A stretch of DNA of 64,000 bases from Leucobacter luti (GTDB lineage: Bacteria; Actinomycetota; Actinomycetes; Actinomycetales; Microbacteriaceae). The position numbers and the translations under genes are program-made. Every line of letters starts with the position of its first letter. Position 1 is the stretch's first letter. A model generated the notes under the pieces. The model saw only the letters and a program-made list of their open reading frames with translations, did not search any database and was not told where the DNA came from. This document shows positions 11,198 to 19,011 of the stretch, piece by piece. The stretch spans positions 487,000 through 550,999 of the forward strand of contig NZ_SHKI01000002.1 of the NCBI RefSeq assembly GCF_004217175.1, given 5' to 3'.

Positions 11198-12439
11198 TCA
11201 GCGCGCGTCGACCGCGATCACTGAGCCGTACAGCACACTGATCCCGCGCCCGATGTCGGCCAGCTCAGTCCACTCCTCGGGGCAGTGACTTCGCCCGTCG
11301 CGTGACGGGATGAAGATCATCGCGCTCGGCGCGATCTCAGACATCGCGACCCCGTCGTGCGTCGCGCCCGAGTAGAGCCGCAGTGGGCGCTCGCCCGCCG
11401 CCTCCGCTGCGCCAACAACGATGGCCGAGAGCCCGGTGTCCATGGGGGTCGGCGCGTCGGTGTGGAGCCACTGCAGCCGCGATCGGGTGCGGTGGCGACG
11501 GTCCCGGACGGCGGTCGTTGCCGAGAACTCGGCGCGAAGCTCGGCGAGCCCAGCCGCGCTTGGGCTGCGGAACTCGCCCGTGACGCGCGCCGCCTCGGAA
11601 ATCGTGTTGGTGAGGGGGCTCGGAGTGGTCACGGCGCCAACGGTTCCCACGGCCTCCGCCCGAGCCGAGGCGATCTGCTGCACCGACAGCACCGCGTCCG
11701 CGGCGCAGCACATCGCGTCAGACCGTGTGGACATTGGCATCGTGCCGCCGTGATCCCGGCGACCGGCGACATCGAGGGCGAACGTGCTGATCCCGCAGAT
11801 GCTGGTCACCACTCCGATGTGCGCGCCTGCCTCCGTGAGCACGGGGCCCTGTTCAATGTGCAGTTCGAGGTATGCGTCGATGTCTCCGGGGCGCCAGCGC
11901 GCTCCGGACAGCAGCTCGGGGGAGTGCCCGGCCCCCGTCATCAGCGCGGCGAGCGTGACCCCGGCGGCGTCGACGGCCTCGAGCGCCGCCCGGTCGAGGC
12001 TCCCGGCAATGGCGCGCGAGCCCACGAGCTTGACGCCCTGTGGGTTGCCCTCCTCGTTTGCGAAGTCAACGACGCGGAGGGTTCGCCGAAGTCGGACGTT
12101 GGCGGCCCGGAGCATCCTGACGACCTCGATGGCGCCGAGGATCCCTACGATTCCGTCGAACCGCCCGCCGCCAGGCACCGTGTCAGAGTGGCTGCCGATG
12201 ACGATCGCGGGGGCGGTTGGATTGGTGCCCTCAATCGAGCCGATCAGGTTTCCAGCGGCGTCGGAGTACGCGTCGAGACCGGCGTCCCTCATGAGCGCGA
12301 GGAGCCAGGCGCGGGCCGCCCGATCCTCCTCGCTGAACCCCGTGCGCGACCAACCCGGAAGGTCCGAATCAACGAGTGTGGCAAGGTGCAGCCACTCGCG
12401 CTCGAACCGTTCGGTCTCGGGGGTCGCCGGTGCCGTCAC
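11198..12439 (-). CDS. M20-family Zn-dependent amidohydrolase (N-carbamoyl-L-amino acid hydrolase / allantoate amidohydrolase / beta-ureidopropionase type)
   Basis: Hydrolyses a carbamoyl or ureido C-N bond. The 413-residue protein shows the dinuclear metal site: His84 in IGSHSDTV, Asp95 in GRFDG, the FANEEG glutamate pair (129-130), the HIEQG histidine near residue 195 and a C-terminal SHCPEE histidine. A TMPMSTRSDA segment and HDGVAM mark the carbamoylase subgroup. The GTG start overlaps the kinase stop (GTGA), so it is the last coupled gene of the operon. Within the family the substrate could be N-carbamoyl amino acid, N-carbamoyl-beta-alanine, allantoate or ureidoglycolate; the operon's nucleoside hydrolase makes a base-derived ureide plausible. 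Confidence 0.85.
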   Translation of the reverse strand: MTAPATPETERFEREWLHLATLVDSDLPGWSRTGFSEEDRAARAWLLALMRDAGLDAYSDAAGNLIGSIEGTNPTAPAIVIGSHSDTVPGGGRFDGIVGILGAIEVVRMLRAANVRLRRTLRVVDFANEEGNPQGVKLVGSRAIAGSLDRAALEAVDAAGVTLAALMTGAGHSPELLSGARWRPGDIDAYLELHIEQGPVLTEAGAHIGVVTSICGISTFALDVAGRRDHGGTMPMSTRSDAMCCAADAVLSVQQIASARAEAVGTVGAVTTPSPLTNTISEAARVTGEFRSPSAAGLAELRAEFSATTAVRDRRHRTRSRLQWLHTDAPTPMDTGLSAIVVGAAEAAGERPLRLYSGATHDGVAMSEIAPSAMIFIPSRDGRSHCPEEWTELADIGRGISVLYGSVIAVDAR

Positions 12440-13356
12440 AGGGTCACCGTCAGCTCAGTGCCCGCGGCGAGCTGCGCTCCGCGACGCTCCGTGCTCGCTG
12501 CCGAGATCGCGACGGCGGCGCGGGCCGCGCGCAGCACATCGTCGTGCGCCGCGAGCTCGGCTGCGAGCACGCCACAGAACACGTCTCCGGCGCCACTCGT
12601 ATCAACCGGGGCCACCGCGGGGGGAGCGATCACATCCGGGGCCCCGTGGGCGCCCCGCGTGAAGACCGCGGCCCCGGCGGCGCCGAGCGTGACGATCATG
12701 GTGCCGCCGAACCCGAGTGCGGCCACACACTCGGCGACATCGTGCAGCGTGCGGGGCTCCGGGCGGCGGGCAAGCTGCCCCAGCTCGGTACGGTTTGGCA
12801 CCAGCACGTTGAACCGGTCGAGAACCGCCGTGAACCCGCCGTCCAGCTGAGTGGGCGCGGGATTCAGGATCCGCCAGGGGATCTCCGAGTGGGTGGCGCA
12901 CTCCGCGAGGACGCTGAGCGGCGTCTCGAGCTGGGTGAGGAGTACCCGGGCGGTGCCAGCGCTGAGAGCCCGAGCGACGTGCTCCGGTTCGAGCGCGTGG
13001 TTGGCGCCTGGCGAGACGATGATGACGTTCTCGGCGTCCTCGGCGACCAGCAGCACGGCGCTGCCGGTCGCTGCCCCGGGCAGTGCCGCCACCCCGGCGA
13101 CGTCGACCCCCAGGGCCCGGAGATTTGCGAGCGCGGTGACCGCCGCGGGGTCGGTGCCGGTTGCGCCAACAAAGCTGACCTCAGCCCCGTGCCAGGCCGC
13201 GGCGGCGGCCTGATTCGCGCCCTTGCCGCCGGGGGAGACGAGCTGCTGCGAGCTCAGGATGGTCTCGCCAGCCCCGGGCAGGCGCGGCACGCGCAGCGTG
13301 GTGTCAACGTTTGCCGAGCCCACCACGGTCACCGTGCGCCCCGACGGCGGCGTCAC
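12436..13356 (-). CDS. rbsK: PfkB-family carbohydrate kinase, ribokinase-like
   Basis: Phosphorylates a sugar, most likely ribose to ribose-5-phosphate. The 306-residue protein has the N-terminal substrate motif GGKGANQA (43-50), a VPNRTELGQL segment, and the C-terminal PfkB signature DTSGAGD (252-258) with the catalytic Asp258. A nearby asparagine/glutamate motif (NRTE) fits the ribokinase subgroup. The GTG start overlaps the nucleoside hydrolase stop codon, and its own stop overlaps the next start. Its place after a nucleoside hydrolase suggests it traps the ribose released from nucleosides. Confidence 0.88.
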   Translation of the reverse strand: MTPPSGRTVTVVGSANVDTTLRVPRLPGAGETILSSQQLVSPGGKGANQAAAAAWHGAEVSFVGATGTDPAAVTALANLRALGVDVAGVAALPGAATGSAVLLVAEDAENVIIVSPGANHALEPEHVARALSAGTARVLLTQLETPLSVLAECATHSEIPWRILNPAPTQLDGGFTAVLDRFNVLVPNRTELGQLARRPEPRTLHDVAECVAALGFGGTMIVTLGAAGAAVFTRGAHGAPDVIAPPAVAPVDTSGAGDVFCGVLAAELAAHDDVLRAARAAVAISAASTERRGAQLAAGTELTVTL

Positions 13357-14300
13357 GACCGCCGCCCGAGGTCGTCGAGCGCGCCGAGCACGAGGTCCCA
13401 GTAGCGTGCGGCATCGAGCGCGATCGCGACGCGCGCGTTCGGGGCGTGTTCGGGATAGCGGCGGTGGAGATCAACCAGGGTTGCACCGCGGGTCCACTCG
13501 CCCCGGAGCTCGACGGCCACAAACGCATCGACCCAGGTGATGAGCTCCGGCTCGATGAGCGCGGCGATCGTGCACGGATCGTGCACCGGCGGAGCCTCGA
13601 AATCCCACACGCGATGATACGAGGAACCGAAGAACCCCATCCAGGCGGCCGCGGTCTGGCCGATCGTGTGCTGCTGCGCTCGCATGCGGGCGACCACCTC
13701 GGGCGTTGCGAGCGCCTGATGGGTCAGGTTGAGGCCCACCATGCGCACGGCAATGCCGGAGTGGAGCACGATGTCGAGCGCCTCTGGATCGGCGAAGGTA
13801 TTGAACTCCGCGGCGGGCGTGTGGTTCCCGCGCTCGGTCGAACCGCCCATGAACACGATCTCGGCGATCCGGTCGATGAGATCTGGGCGGGACCGCACGA
13901 GCGCACCGATGTTGGTCATCGGGCCGATCACGACGAGCGTCACGGGGTGCTCCGCGGCTTCGAGGAGGCGCGCGAGCAGCTCGCCCGCGCTCTCGGGGAG
14001 CGCGTCCCGACTGGGCTCCGGTAACTCCGGCCCGTCAAGCCCCGAGCCGCCGTGCACGTAGTTGCCGAGTGTCGTCTCTCCGGAGAGCGGTCCGGCGGCG
14101 CCCGCGGCAACCGGAATATGTGAGGCGCCGGCGAGGTCGAGGATCTGGAGCGCGTTGCGCGTGGCGTCCTCGACCGCGCAGTTCCCAAAGCAGGTCGTCA
14201 CCGCGAGCAGGTCGATGCTCGGTGAGGCGACGGCGAGAAGAATCGCAATCGCGTCGTCGTGCCCGGGATCGCAGTCAATGATGACGGGGCGGGCGGTCAT
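13353..14300 (-). CDS. Inosine-uridine-preferring nucleoside hydrolase family protein
   Basis: Ca2+-dependent N-glycosidase cleaving ribonucleosides to base and ribose. The 315-residue protein begins with the family fingerprint DCDPGHDDA (residues 9-17), whose aspartates bind calcium. It also has the GNYVHGGSGLDG segment, the VVIGPMTNIGALV helix start, the ADPEAL motif, and the C-terminal PPVHDPC with the metal-binding aspartate. The ATG at 14300 overlaps the stop of the amidotransferase-like gene (ATGA). Base preference cannot be predicted safely; the family includes RihA/B/C and versions acting on modified or synthetic nucleosides. Confidence 0.9.
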   Translation of the reverse strand: MTARPVIIDCDPGHDDAIAILLAVASPSIDLLAVTTCFGNCAVEDATRNALQILDLAGASHIPVAAGAAGPLSGETTLGNYVHGGSGLDGPELPEPSRDALPESAGELLARLLEAAEHPVTLVVIGPMTNIGALVRSRPDLIDRIAEIVFMGGSTERGNHTPAAEFNTFADPEALDIVLHSGIAVRMVGLNLTHQALATPEVVARMRAQQHTIGQTAAAWMGFFGSSYHRVWDFEAPPVHDPCTIAALIEPELITWVDAFVAVELRGEWTRGATLVDLHRRYPEHAPNARVAIALDAARYWDLVLGALDDLGRRS

Positions 14301-15046
14301 GCGTGCTCCCCGGCGAGCCAGCGGAGCATGCCACCAACGAGGGGGGAGAATCCGGTCCAGTCGAGGAATGGCTGGGGGCACCAGTGCGGGCCAATGTCAG
14401 ACGTCCACGCAAGCGACCGACCTGAACCGAACGCTCGGGTCGTGAGCAGCGGGTGAGCGCCGACGTTTGCCACGAGCTCCGCGTCGTCGCCGAGCGCCAC
14501 TTCGTTGTACCCGAGCAGATCGGGGGCTCCTGCGAAGAGCCGTCCGAGCGGGTGCTCCGGGTCAACCACCGACACGGCGGAGCCCTCGGGTGACTCGACC
14601 CGGTCGTCGCCGGCGAGCATTCGGACCGGAAGCACCTCGGCGAGCGGGGTGCGCGCAAAGTTCGCAGCAGCGTTGATGCCCTGGAAGCTCAGGTAGCCGC
14701 CGGCCATCATGAGCCCACCACCCTGCCGGGTCCACTCGACGAGCGCGCGGAGCGAGTTCTCGCTTCGCGCACCATCCTTCCACGTCTCGGGGGTCAGCAG
14801 GAACGAGTTCGACCCGATGTCCGAAATGATGATGACGTCATAGCTCGAGAGCTCCGCCACGGTGCGGGGGAACTTGGCCGCGACGTCGTGGCCGTACATC
14901 TGCTCGACCTCGATTCCCTCGGCTGCGGCGGCGGCAATGAACGCGTCCGCGCCGGTGCCGAAGCTCGTGCTGGTGAAGTGATCGAATCCCTTCTGATGGA
15001 TCTCGTGAATGGTCCAGCTTTCTCCTGCGAGAAGAACTCGAGTCAT
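14297..15046 (-). CDS. Glutamine amidotransferase-like protein (class I GATase-like, DUF1355/ThuA-like fold)
   Basis: A 249-residue soluble protein opening with MTRVLLAGESW and followed by HQKGFDHFTSTSF, a pattern I recall from the putative glutamine amidotransferase family PF07090. The core has the flavodoxin-like YDVIIISDIGSNSF strand and GGGLMMAGGYLSFQG, where a nucleophile elbow would be expected. No cysteine is seen there, so classical glutaminase chemistry is doubtful and the function is unknown. Proteins of this type are often next to sugar ABC transporters, as here. AGGAGG precedes the ATG at 15046; the frame runs on upstream without other support. Confidence 0.75.
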   Translation of the reverse strand: MTRVLLAGESWTIHEIHQKGFDHFTSTSFGTGADAFIAAAAAEGIEVEQMYGHDVAAKFPRTVAELSSYDVIIISDIGSNSFLLTPETWKDGARSENSLRALVEWTRQGGGLMMAGGYLSFQGINAAANFARTPLAEVLPVRMLAGDDRVESPEGSAVSVVDPEHPLGRLFAGAPDLLGYNEVALGDDAELVANVGAHPLLTTRAFGSGRSLAWTSDIGPHWCPQPFLDWTGFSPLVGGMLRWLAGEHA

Positions 15047-15089
15047 GGGGTGCCTCCTTCGGCGTGGGGTACGGGGTGAGTGTGTGCGG

Positions 15090-16115
15090 TCAGACGCCGC
15101 GGGGAGTGAGCATGTCGCGCGGGTTGTGCACCAGCAGCTGATCGAGCGCCGCGTCGTCGAATCCGAGATTGCGCAACCGCGGAACGAAGTACTGCAGGAT
15201 ATGTCCGTAGCCGGGGCCGCCGTACTCGCGCAGCAGCGACTTGAGAAACACGTCCTGCGAGATGAGGATCTGGCCGAGGTGCCCTGCCTCCGCGAGGTCA
15301 ACGATCCGGCCCGCGTTCTCCGCGTCCGACGGGCACTGGACACCCTGGTCCGCGTAGAACACTTCCATGCCGATCATGTCGTACTGCAGCCACGCGCCCC
15401 GGGCAAGGAGCTCGTGCTGATACGCAACGTCGGCGCCCGAGGGGCCCATGTGGCAGAGCACCACTGACGCGGGGGAGACCCCGAGCTGCTCGGCGATGTC
15501 GAGAACCTCGTGTCCCCGGCGGAACCAGGCCGGGAGGTGCACCTGGATGGGCAGCCCGGTCTCGCGCTGCGCGAGGAGAGCGCCGTGCAGACTGCGCCGT
15601 TCGGGCTCCGGGAACTCCGCGCCGACACCGATCTCGCCGATGATTCCCGGGCGGACGCCGGCCACGCCAGTCCGCAGGTCAGCCAGGATCAACTCAGCAA
15701 TGTCCTCCGCGCTGAGAGTCGCGAACGCCCGCGGCAGGCTTGGTTCAAGGTAGTACCCGGTGCCCGCGATGATCGTCACCCCGCTGCGCTCGCTGAGCTG
15801 CCGCAGGGCTGGGAGGTCGCGGCCACCGTTCATGCTCGTGGTGTCAACGATCGTTGCGCCTCCGAGCGCCCGGAACCGCTCGAGCTCGCGCACCGCGAGC
15901 TCACGGTCGTCGAGCCTGCAGTTGTCGAGGTTTCCGAACGGATCGTTGCGAAGCTCCCAGAGCACGTCCATGCTCACCGGGCGCTCCCAGAACTCCTGGG
16001 AGTTGACCCCCAGCGACTTCGTGCGGTGTGCCCAGGACTGCACGTCGTTGACGAGGTGCTCGTGCGTGAGCGTGATGCCGAGCGTCGAAACCGGGACCTC
16101 TCCGGTCACGCTCAT
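15090..16115 (-). CDS. Phosphotriesterase-family amidohydrolase-fold enzyme
   Basis: A 341-residue TIM-barrel metal hydrolase. All binuclear-metal ligands are visible: His18 and His20 (THEH), the bridging carboxylate Glu161 in GIIGEIG where true phosphotriesterases have a carboxylated lysine, His193 (VHLP), His222 (CHMG) and Asp288 (ISQD). Family members include phosphotriesterases, lactonases and cyclic-amide or sugar-lactone hydrolases; the glutamate bridge argues against a phosphotriesterase drug-type role. The ATG at 16115 lies 8 nt after the permease stop; GTG 16118 or TTG 16127 are alternatives. In this operon it may open a lactone or ring derived from the imported compound. Confidence 0.85.
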   Translation of the reverse strand: MSVTGEVPVSTLGITLTHEHLVNDVQSWAHRTKSLGVNSQEFWERPVSMDVLWELRNDPFGNLDNCRLDDRELAVRELERFRALGGATIVDTTSMNGGRDLPALRQLSERSGVTIIAGTGYYLEPSLPRAFATLSAEDIAELILADLRTGVAGVRPGIIGEIGVGAEFPEPERRSLHGALLAQRETGLPIQVHLPAWFRRGHEVLDIAEQLGVSPASVVLCHMGPSGADVAYQHELLARGAWLQYDMIGMEVFYADQGVQCPSDAENAGRIVDLAEAGHLGQILISQDVFLKSLLREYGGPGYGHILQYFVPRLRNLGFDDAALDQLLVHNPRDMLTPRGV

Positions 16116-16123
16116 CACCGTGG

Positions 16124-17122
16124 TCAACTGGCGCCCCGGGAGAACTTCGCGAAGAGCCGGGTGTTCACGAGGATCGCGATCACCAGGATCAGGCCCTGGA
16201 CAATTGGGATCCAGTAGACGTCGACCTTCAGGAGGACCAGGCCGTTGCTGAGGATCCCGAGCGTGAGGGCGCCGATTGCGGTTCCCATGATCGAGCCGCG
16301 TCCGCCCATGAGGGACGTGCCGCCGAGTACCACGGCCGTGATGACCTCGAGCTCGAACATGGTGCCGGAGTTTGGCGAGCCGCTTGAGAGCCGGGCGGCA
16401 GTGATAATGCCGGCGAGCGCCGCGGCGAGCCCGGTCATGCCGAGCACCGCCATCTGGATCTTGCGAATGTCGACGCCTGAGCGGCGCAGCGACTCCGCAT
16501 TTGAGCCAACCGCGACCACGTAGCGCCCGAAGCGTGTGTGGTTGAACGTGTACCAGGCGAGCGCCACCACCACGATCGCGATCCACGTGGGGGTGTAGAG
16601 GCCGAGGAAGCGGCCCTGCCCGATGGGCGTGATCAGGGGCGAGTCGATCGGGGTGCTGTACCCGCCGGTGACGAACAGGGCAACGCCGCGCAGCGCGGTG
16701 AGTCCGGCGAGCGTGACGATGAACGACTGCATGCGGCCGAACGCGGTGAGCGCGCCGTTGACGAGTCCTAGGACGAGCCCGAGCACCAGCGTCAGGATGA
16801 GCGCGACGAGCGCGTTTCCGCTGAGCGCCCAGATCCCCAGTACCGCGGCTGAGAGGCCAACCAGCGATCCCACCGAGAGGTCGATCTGGCCGGTGGTGAT
16901 GACGAACGTCATCGCCATCGCGACGATCACGGTGGGGGCGATCTGGCGGGCGACGTTGACGAGATTCTCGGCCGAGGCAAAGTCGTTGGTGAACACTGAG
17001 AAGCAGGCGAACAGCAGCACAAACACGACCGAGATTGACAGCACACCGAAGTGCTTGCTGACAAACTTTGACGCGCCGGTGCGACGGGACTGCGTGGCTG
17101 TGGTGATAATCGAAGAAGTCAC
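16124..17122 (-). CDS. Ribose-type ABC transporter permease (RbsC family)
   Basis: Inner-membrane channel of a carbohydrate/nucleoside-type importer. The 332-residue protein has about nine or ten hydrophobic helices and the RbsC hallmarks FVITTGQIDLSVGSLVGLSA near residue 80 and VVLGGTSLMGGRGSIMGT near residue 245. It lies 6 nt downstream of the ATP-binding gene and 8 nt upstream of the phosphotriesterase-family gene. One permease gene only, so it probably works as a homodimer. Confidence 0.93.
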   Translation of the reverse strand: MTSSIITTATQSRRTGASKFVSKHFGVLSISVVFVLLFACFSVFTNDFASAENLVNVARQIAPTVIVAMAMTFVITTGQIDLSVGSLVGLSAAVLGIWALSGNALVALILTLVLGLVLGLVNGALTAFGRMQSFIVTLAGLTALRGVALFVTGGYSTPIDSPLITPIGQGRFLGLYTPTWIAIVVVALAWYTFNHTRFGRYVVAVGSNAESLRRSGVDIRKIQMAVLGMTGLAAALAGIITAARLSSGSPNSGTMFELEVITAVVLGGTSLMGGRGSIMGTAIGALTLGILSNGLVLLKVDVYWIPIVQGLILVIAILVNTRLFAKFSRGAS

Positions 17123-17128
17123 TTGAGG

Positions 17129-17863
17129 CTACTTTCCCATCATTGCCGTGACCAGATCAGTCAGGTTGGTCTGTCGGGGGTCAAGGTTTTTATGGAGTAC
17201 GCCCTCGTAGAGGACGTCGAATCGGTCGCACACCTCAAAGAGGTCTTGGAGCCGGTGTGTGATGAGGATCACGCTGACCCCGCGGGCCGAGACGTCGCGA
17301 ATGAGTTGGAGCACCATCTCGACCTCCTTGGCGGCGAGGGCCGCAGTGGGCTCATCGAGCACGAGGACCTTGGGGTCAAACGCGATCGCGCGCGCGATCG
17401 CGATCGCCTGGCGCTGGCCGCCCGAGAGCGTCCCCACCTCCTGCGTGGTGTCCGGGATCCGAATGTGGAGCTTTGCGAGGTCCCGCGCGGCGTCCTCGTG
17501 CATCTTCGCGAGATTGAGCTTGCGGGTCAGCGGGTGGTACGGCTCGCGCCCGAGGAAGAGGTTTCCGGCGACATCGATGTCGTTGCAGAGTGCGAGGTCC
17601 TGATACACCATCTCGATGCCCGCTCGTCGCGCGGACCGCGGGTCCGAGTGCTCGAGTGCGGTGCCATCGATCAGGATTTGCCCGGAGTCGGGCGTCACGG
17701 CCCCGGCCAGCATCTTCATCAGTGTTGATTTGCCGGCGCCGTTGTCGCCGACGAGGCCGATGACCTGGCCGGGCGCGACCGCAAGGTGTACTCCGCGGAG
17801 TACCTTGACCGCGCCGTAGTGCTTGCGGATATCCACCATTTCAACGCGTGGTGTGGGGTTCAT
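17129..17863 (-). CDS. Sugar ABC transporter ATP-binding protein, single-domain
   Basis: Energises the RbsC-type importer. The 244-residue protein contains Walker A GDNGAGKST (39-47), the signature LSGGQ (146-150), Walker B LVLDEP (167-172) and the switch histidine in LITHRL. RbsA-type proteins are normally two fused nucleotide-binding domains of about 500 residues; this has only one, as in FrcA-like importers, and would act as a homodimer. There is no sign of a frameshift or deletion, since both ends are neat and the gene is followed 6 nt later by the permease. Confidence 0.92.
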   Translation of the reverse strand: MNPTPRVEMVDIRKHYGAVKVLRGVHLAVAPGQVIGLVGDNGAGKSTLMKMLAGAVTPDSGQILIDGTALEHSDPRSARRAGIEMVYQDLALCNDIDVAGNLFLGREPYHPLTRKLNLAKMHEDAARDLAKLHIRIPDTTQEVGTLSGGQRQAIAIARAIAFDPKVLVLDEPTAALAAKEVEMVLQLIRDVSARGVSVILITHRLQDLFEVCDRFDVLYEGVLHKNLDPRQTNLTDLVTAMMGK

Positions 17864-17884
17864 AGCCTGTCTTTCCCGTGCCGG

Positions 17885-17918
17885 GAGGTGGCGGTGCCGG
17901 TGGCGGCACCGCCACCTC
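17885..17918 (-). other. Perfect 14-bp hairpin downstream of the binding-protein gene
   Basis: GAGGTGGCGGTGCC (17885-17898) pairs perfectly with 17905-17918 around a 6-nt loop. It begins two bases after the binding-protein stop codon and precedes the ATPase gene. Such hairpins usually protect the upstream message or partly terminate, giving more binding protein than membrane components. No T-run, so probably not a full terminator. Confidence 0.65.
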
Positions 17919-17920
17919 GC

Positions 17921-18889
17921 CTAGTTGAAAATCTCGCGGAAGTCGTCAACGTTGTCGCTGGTCACGAAGGTGATCGGCACGTCAATGAAGCCGCGGGGCT
18001 CGTCGCCGCCGAGGATCGCCACGATCTCGGTGACCGCCTCGACGCCCTCCTGCCGGGGATCCTGCTGGATGACTGCGCGGACCAGTCCGCTGTCGATTCC
18101 GGCGATTACTTCGGCGGTGAGATCCCACCCGATGATCGTGGTCTCCGTGCTGCCACCCGAGAGCGCTGCAACCGCGCCGACGGTGGCGGGCTCACCCGTC
18201 GTGTAGATGAAATCGAGATCCGGCTGCGCGGTCACGAGGTCCTGCGCCGCGGTGGCCGCCTTCTCCTGCACGTTGTCACCGTTCACGCTCTGCGTGTACT
18301 TGGCGCCAGCGGCATCGATGGCGGTGCGGAAGCTGTCTTCGCGCTGGTTCTGGATGAAGGAACTCTTTGCGTCGACCACCCCGTAGCTCATGCCGTCGAT
18401 CAGCCCCTCTTCGATTGCCCAAGCCGCCGCCTCGGCGCCAGCGGCCTCGTTGTCGACGCCGACGAACGTGTCGACGCCCTCAACTTCCGCGTCGATTGCG
18501 ATCACGGGAATGCCGGCGGCCTGCGCCGCGGTCACCGCTGGCTTCACGCCGTTCACGTCGATCGCGACCACGATCAGGGCATCGACACCCTGTGTAACGA
18601 AATTCTCGATGTCGGAACTCTGCCGGGCCGAGTCGTTGTTTGCGTTGGTGATGTTGAGCTCGCACCCGAGCTTCTCGGCTGCCTCGGTTGCGCCGGCGTT
18701 CATCTCTGTGAAGAAGACCGCGGTCTGGTTGATCTGTGTCATGCCGATCACGCATGAGTCTGAGGTGGTGTCGCCGGAGCCGCCGGCCTCCGGCGCTTCG
18801 TTCCCCGTCGAGCATGAGGTGAGCGCCGCGGTCGTGAGGATCGCGGCGGCGGCAAGGCCGAGCCCGCGAGTCGTTCGTGAGAGAGACAT
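17921..18889 (-). CDS. Sugar/nucleoside-type ABC transporter substrate-binding lipoprotein
   Basis: Extracytoplasmic receptor of the importer, PBP type 1 (RbsB/peripla_BP_4 fold). The 322-residue protein has an arginine-containing start, a hydrophobic stretch and the lipobox LTSC, giving the lipid-modified Cys26. The mature part shows typical RbsB features: an ENFVTQGVDALIVVAID region, an IDAEVEGVDTFVGVDN segment and a C-terminal IQQDPRQEG. GGAG lies 8 nt before the ATG at 18889; an upstream in-frame ATG (18907) lacks a site. It is the first gene of the operon, divergent from the LacI regulator, so it is probably the most highly expressed. Confidence 0.93.
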   Translation of the reverse strand: MSLSRTTRGLGLAAAAILTTAALTSCSTGNEAPEAGGSGDTTSDSCVIGMTQINQTAVFFTEMNAGATEAAEKLGCELNITNANNDSARQSSDIENFVTQGVDALIVVAIDVNGVKPAVTAAQAAGIPVIAIDAEVEGVDTFVGVDNEAAGAEAAAWAIEEGLIDGMSYGVVDAKSSFIQNQREDSFRTAIDAAGAKYTQSVNGDNVQEKAATAAQDLVTAQPDLDFIYTTGEPATVGAVAALSGGSTETTIIGWDLTAEVIAGIDSGLVRAVIQQDPRQEGVEAVTEIVAILGGDEPRGFIDVPITFVTSDNVDDFREIFN

Positions 18890-18913
18890 CTTTGTACTCC
18901 AATACACTGGGTT

Positions 18914-18927
18914 GGAAATCGATTACC
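18914..18927. promoter_or_regulatory. Candidate LacI-family operator
   Basis: GGAAATCGATTACC is a 14-bp palindrome with one mismatched pair and a central CG step, the usual form of LacI-family sites. It lies in the 122-bp gap between the divergent binding-protein and lacI-type genes, 25 nt upstream of the binding-protein start. This is the expected place for repression of the operon. Confidence 0.55.
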
Positions 18928-19011
18928 GAGATCCGTTTAAGAGTAACCTTGCGGGGAGTCCGCGTGAATAGGCGCTGAGGTCTCAATTAGGTAACGAGCG
19001 AGTGAGGTGCC

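Noticed and set aside
15047..15343. N-terminal extension of the amidotransferase-like gene
   Set aside because: Ser/Arg-rich shadow of the phosphotriesterase-family gene; AGGAGG and the family N-terminus support 15046.
17129..17863. Broken RbsA (half-length ATPase) as a pseudogene
   Set aside because: All ATPase motifs are intact, the ends are clean and spacing to the permease is 6 nt; single-domain forms exist in this transporter family.
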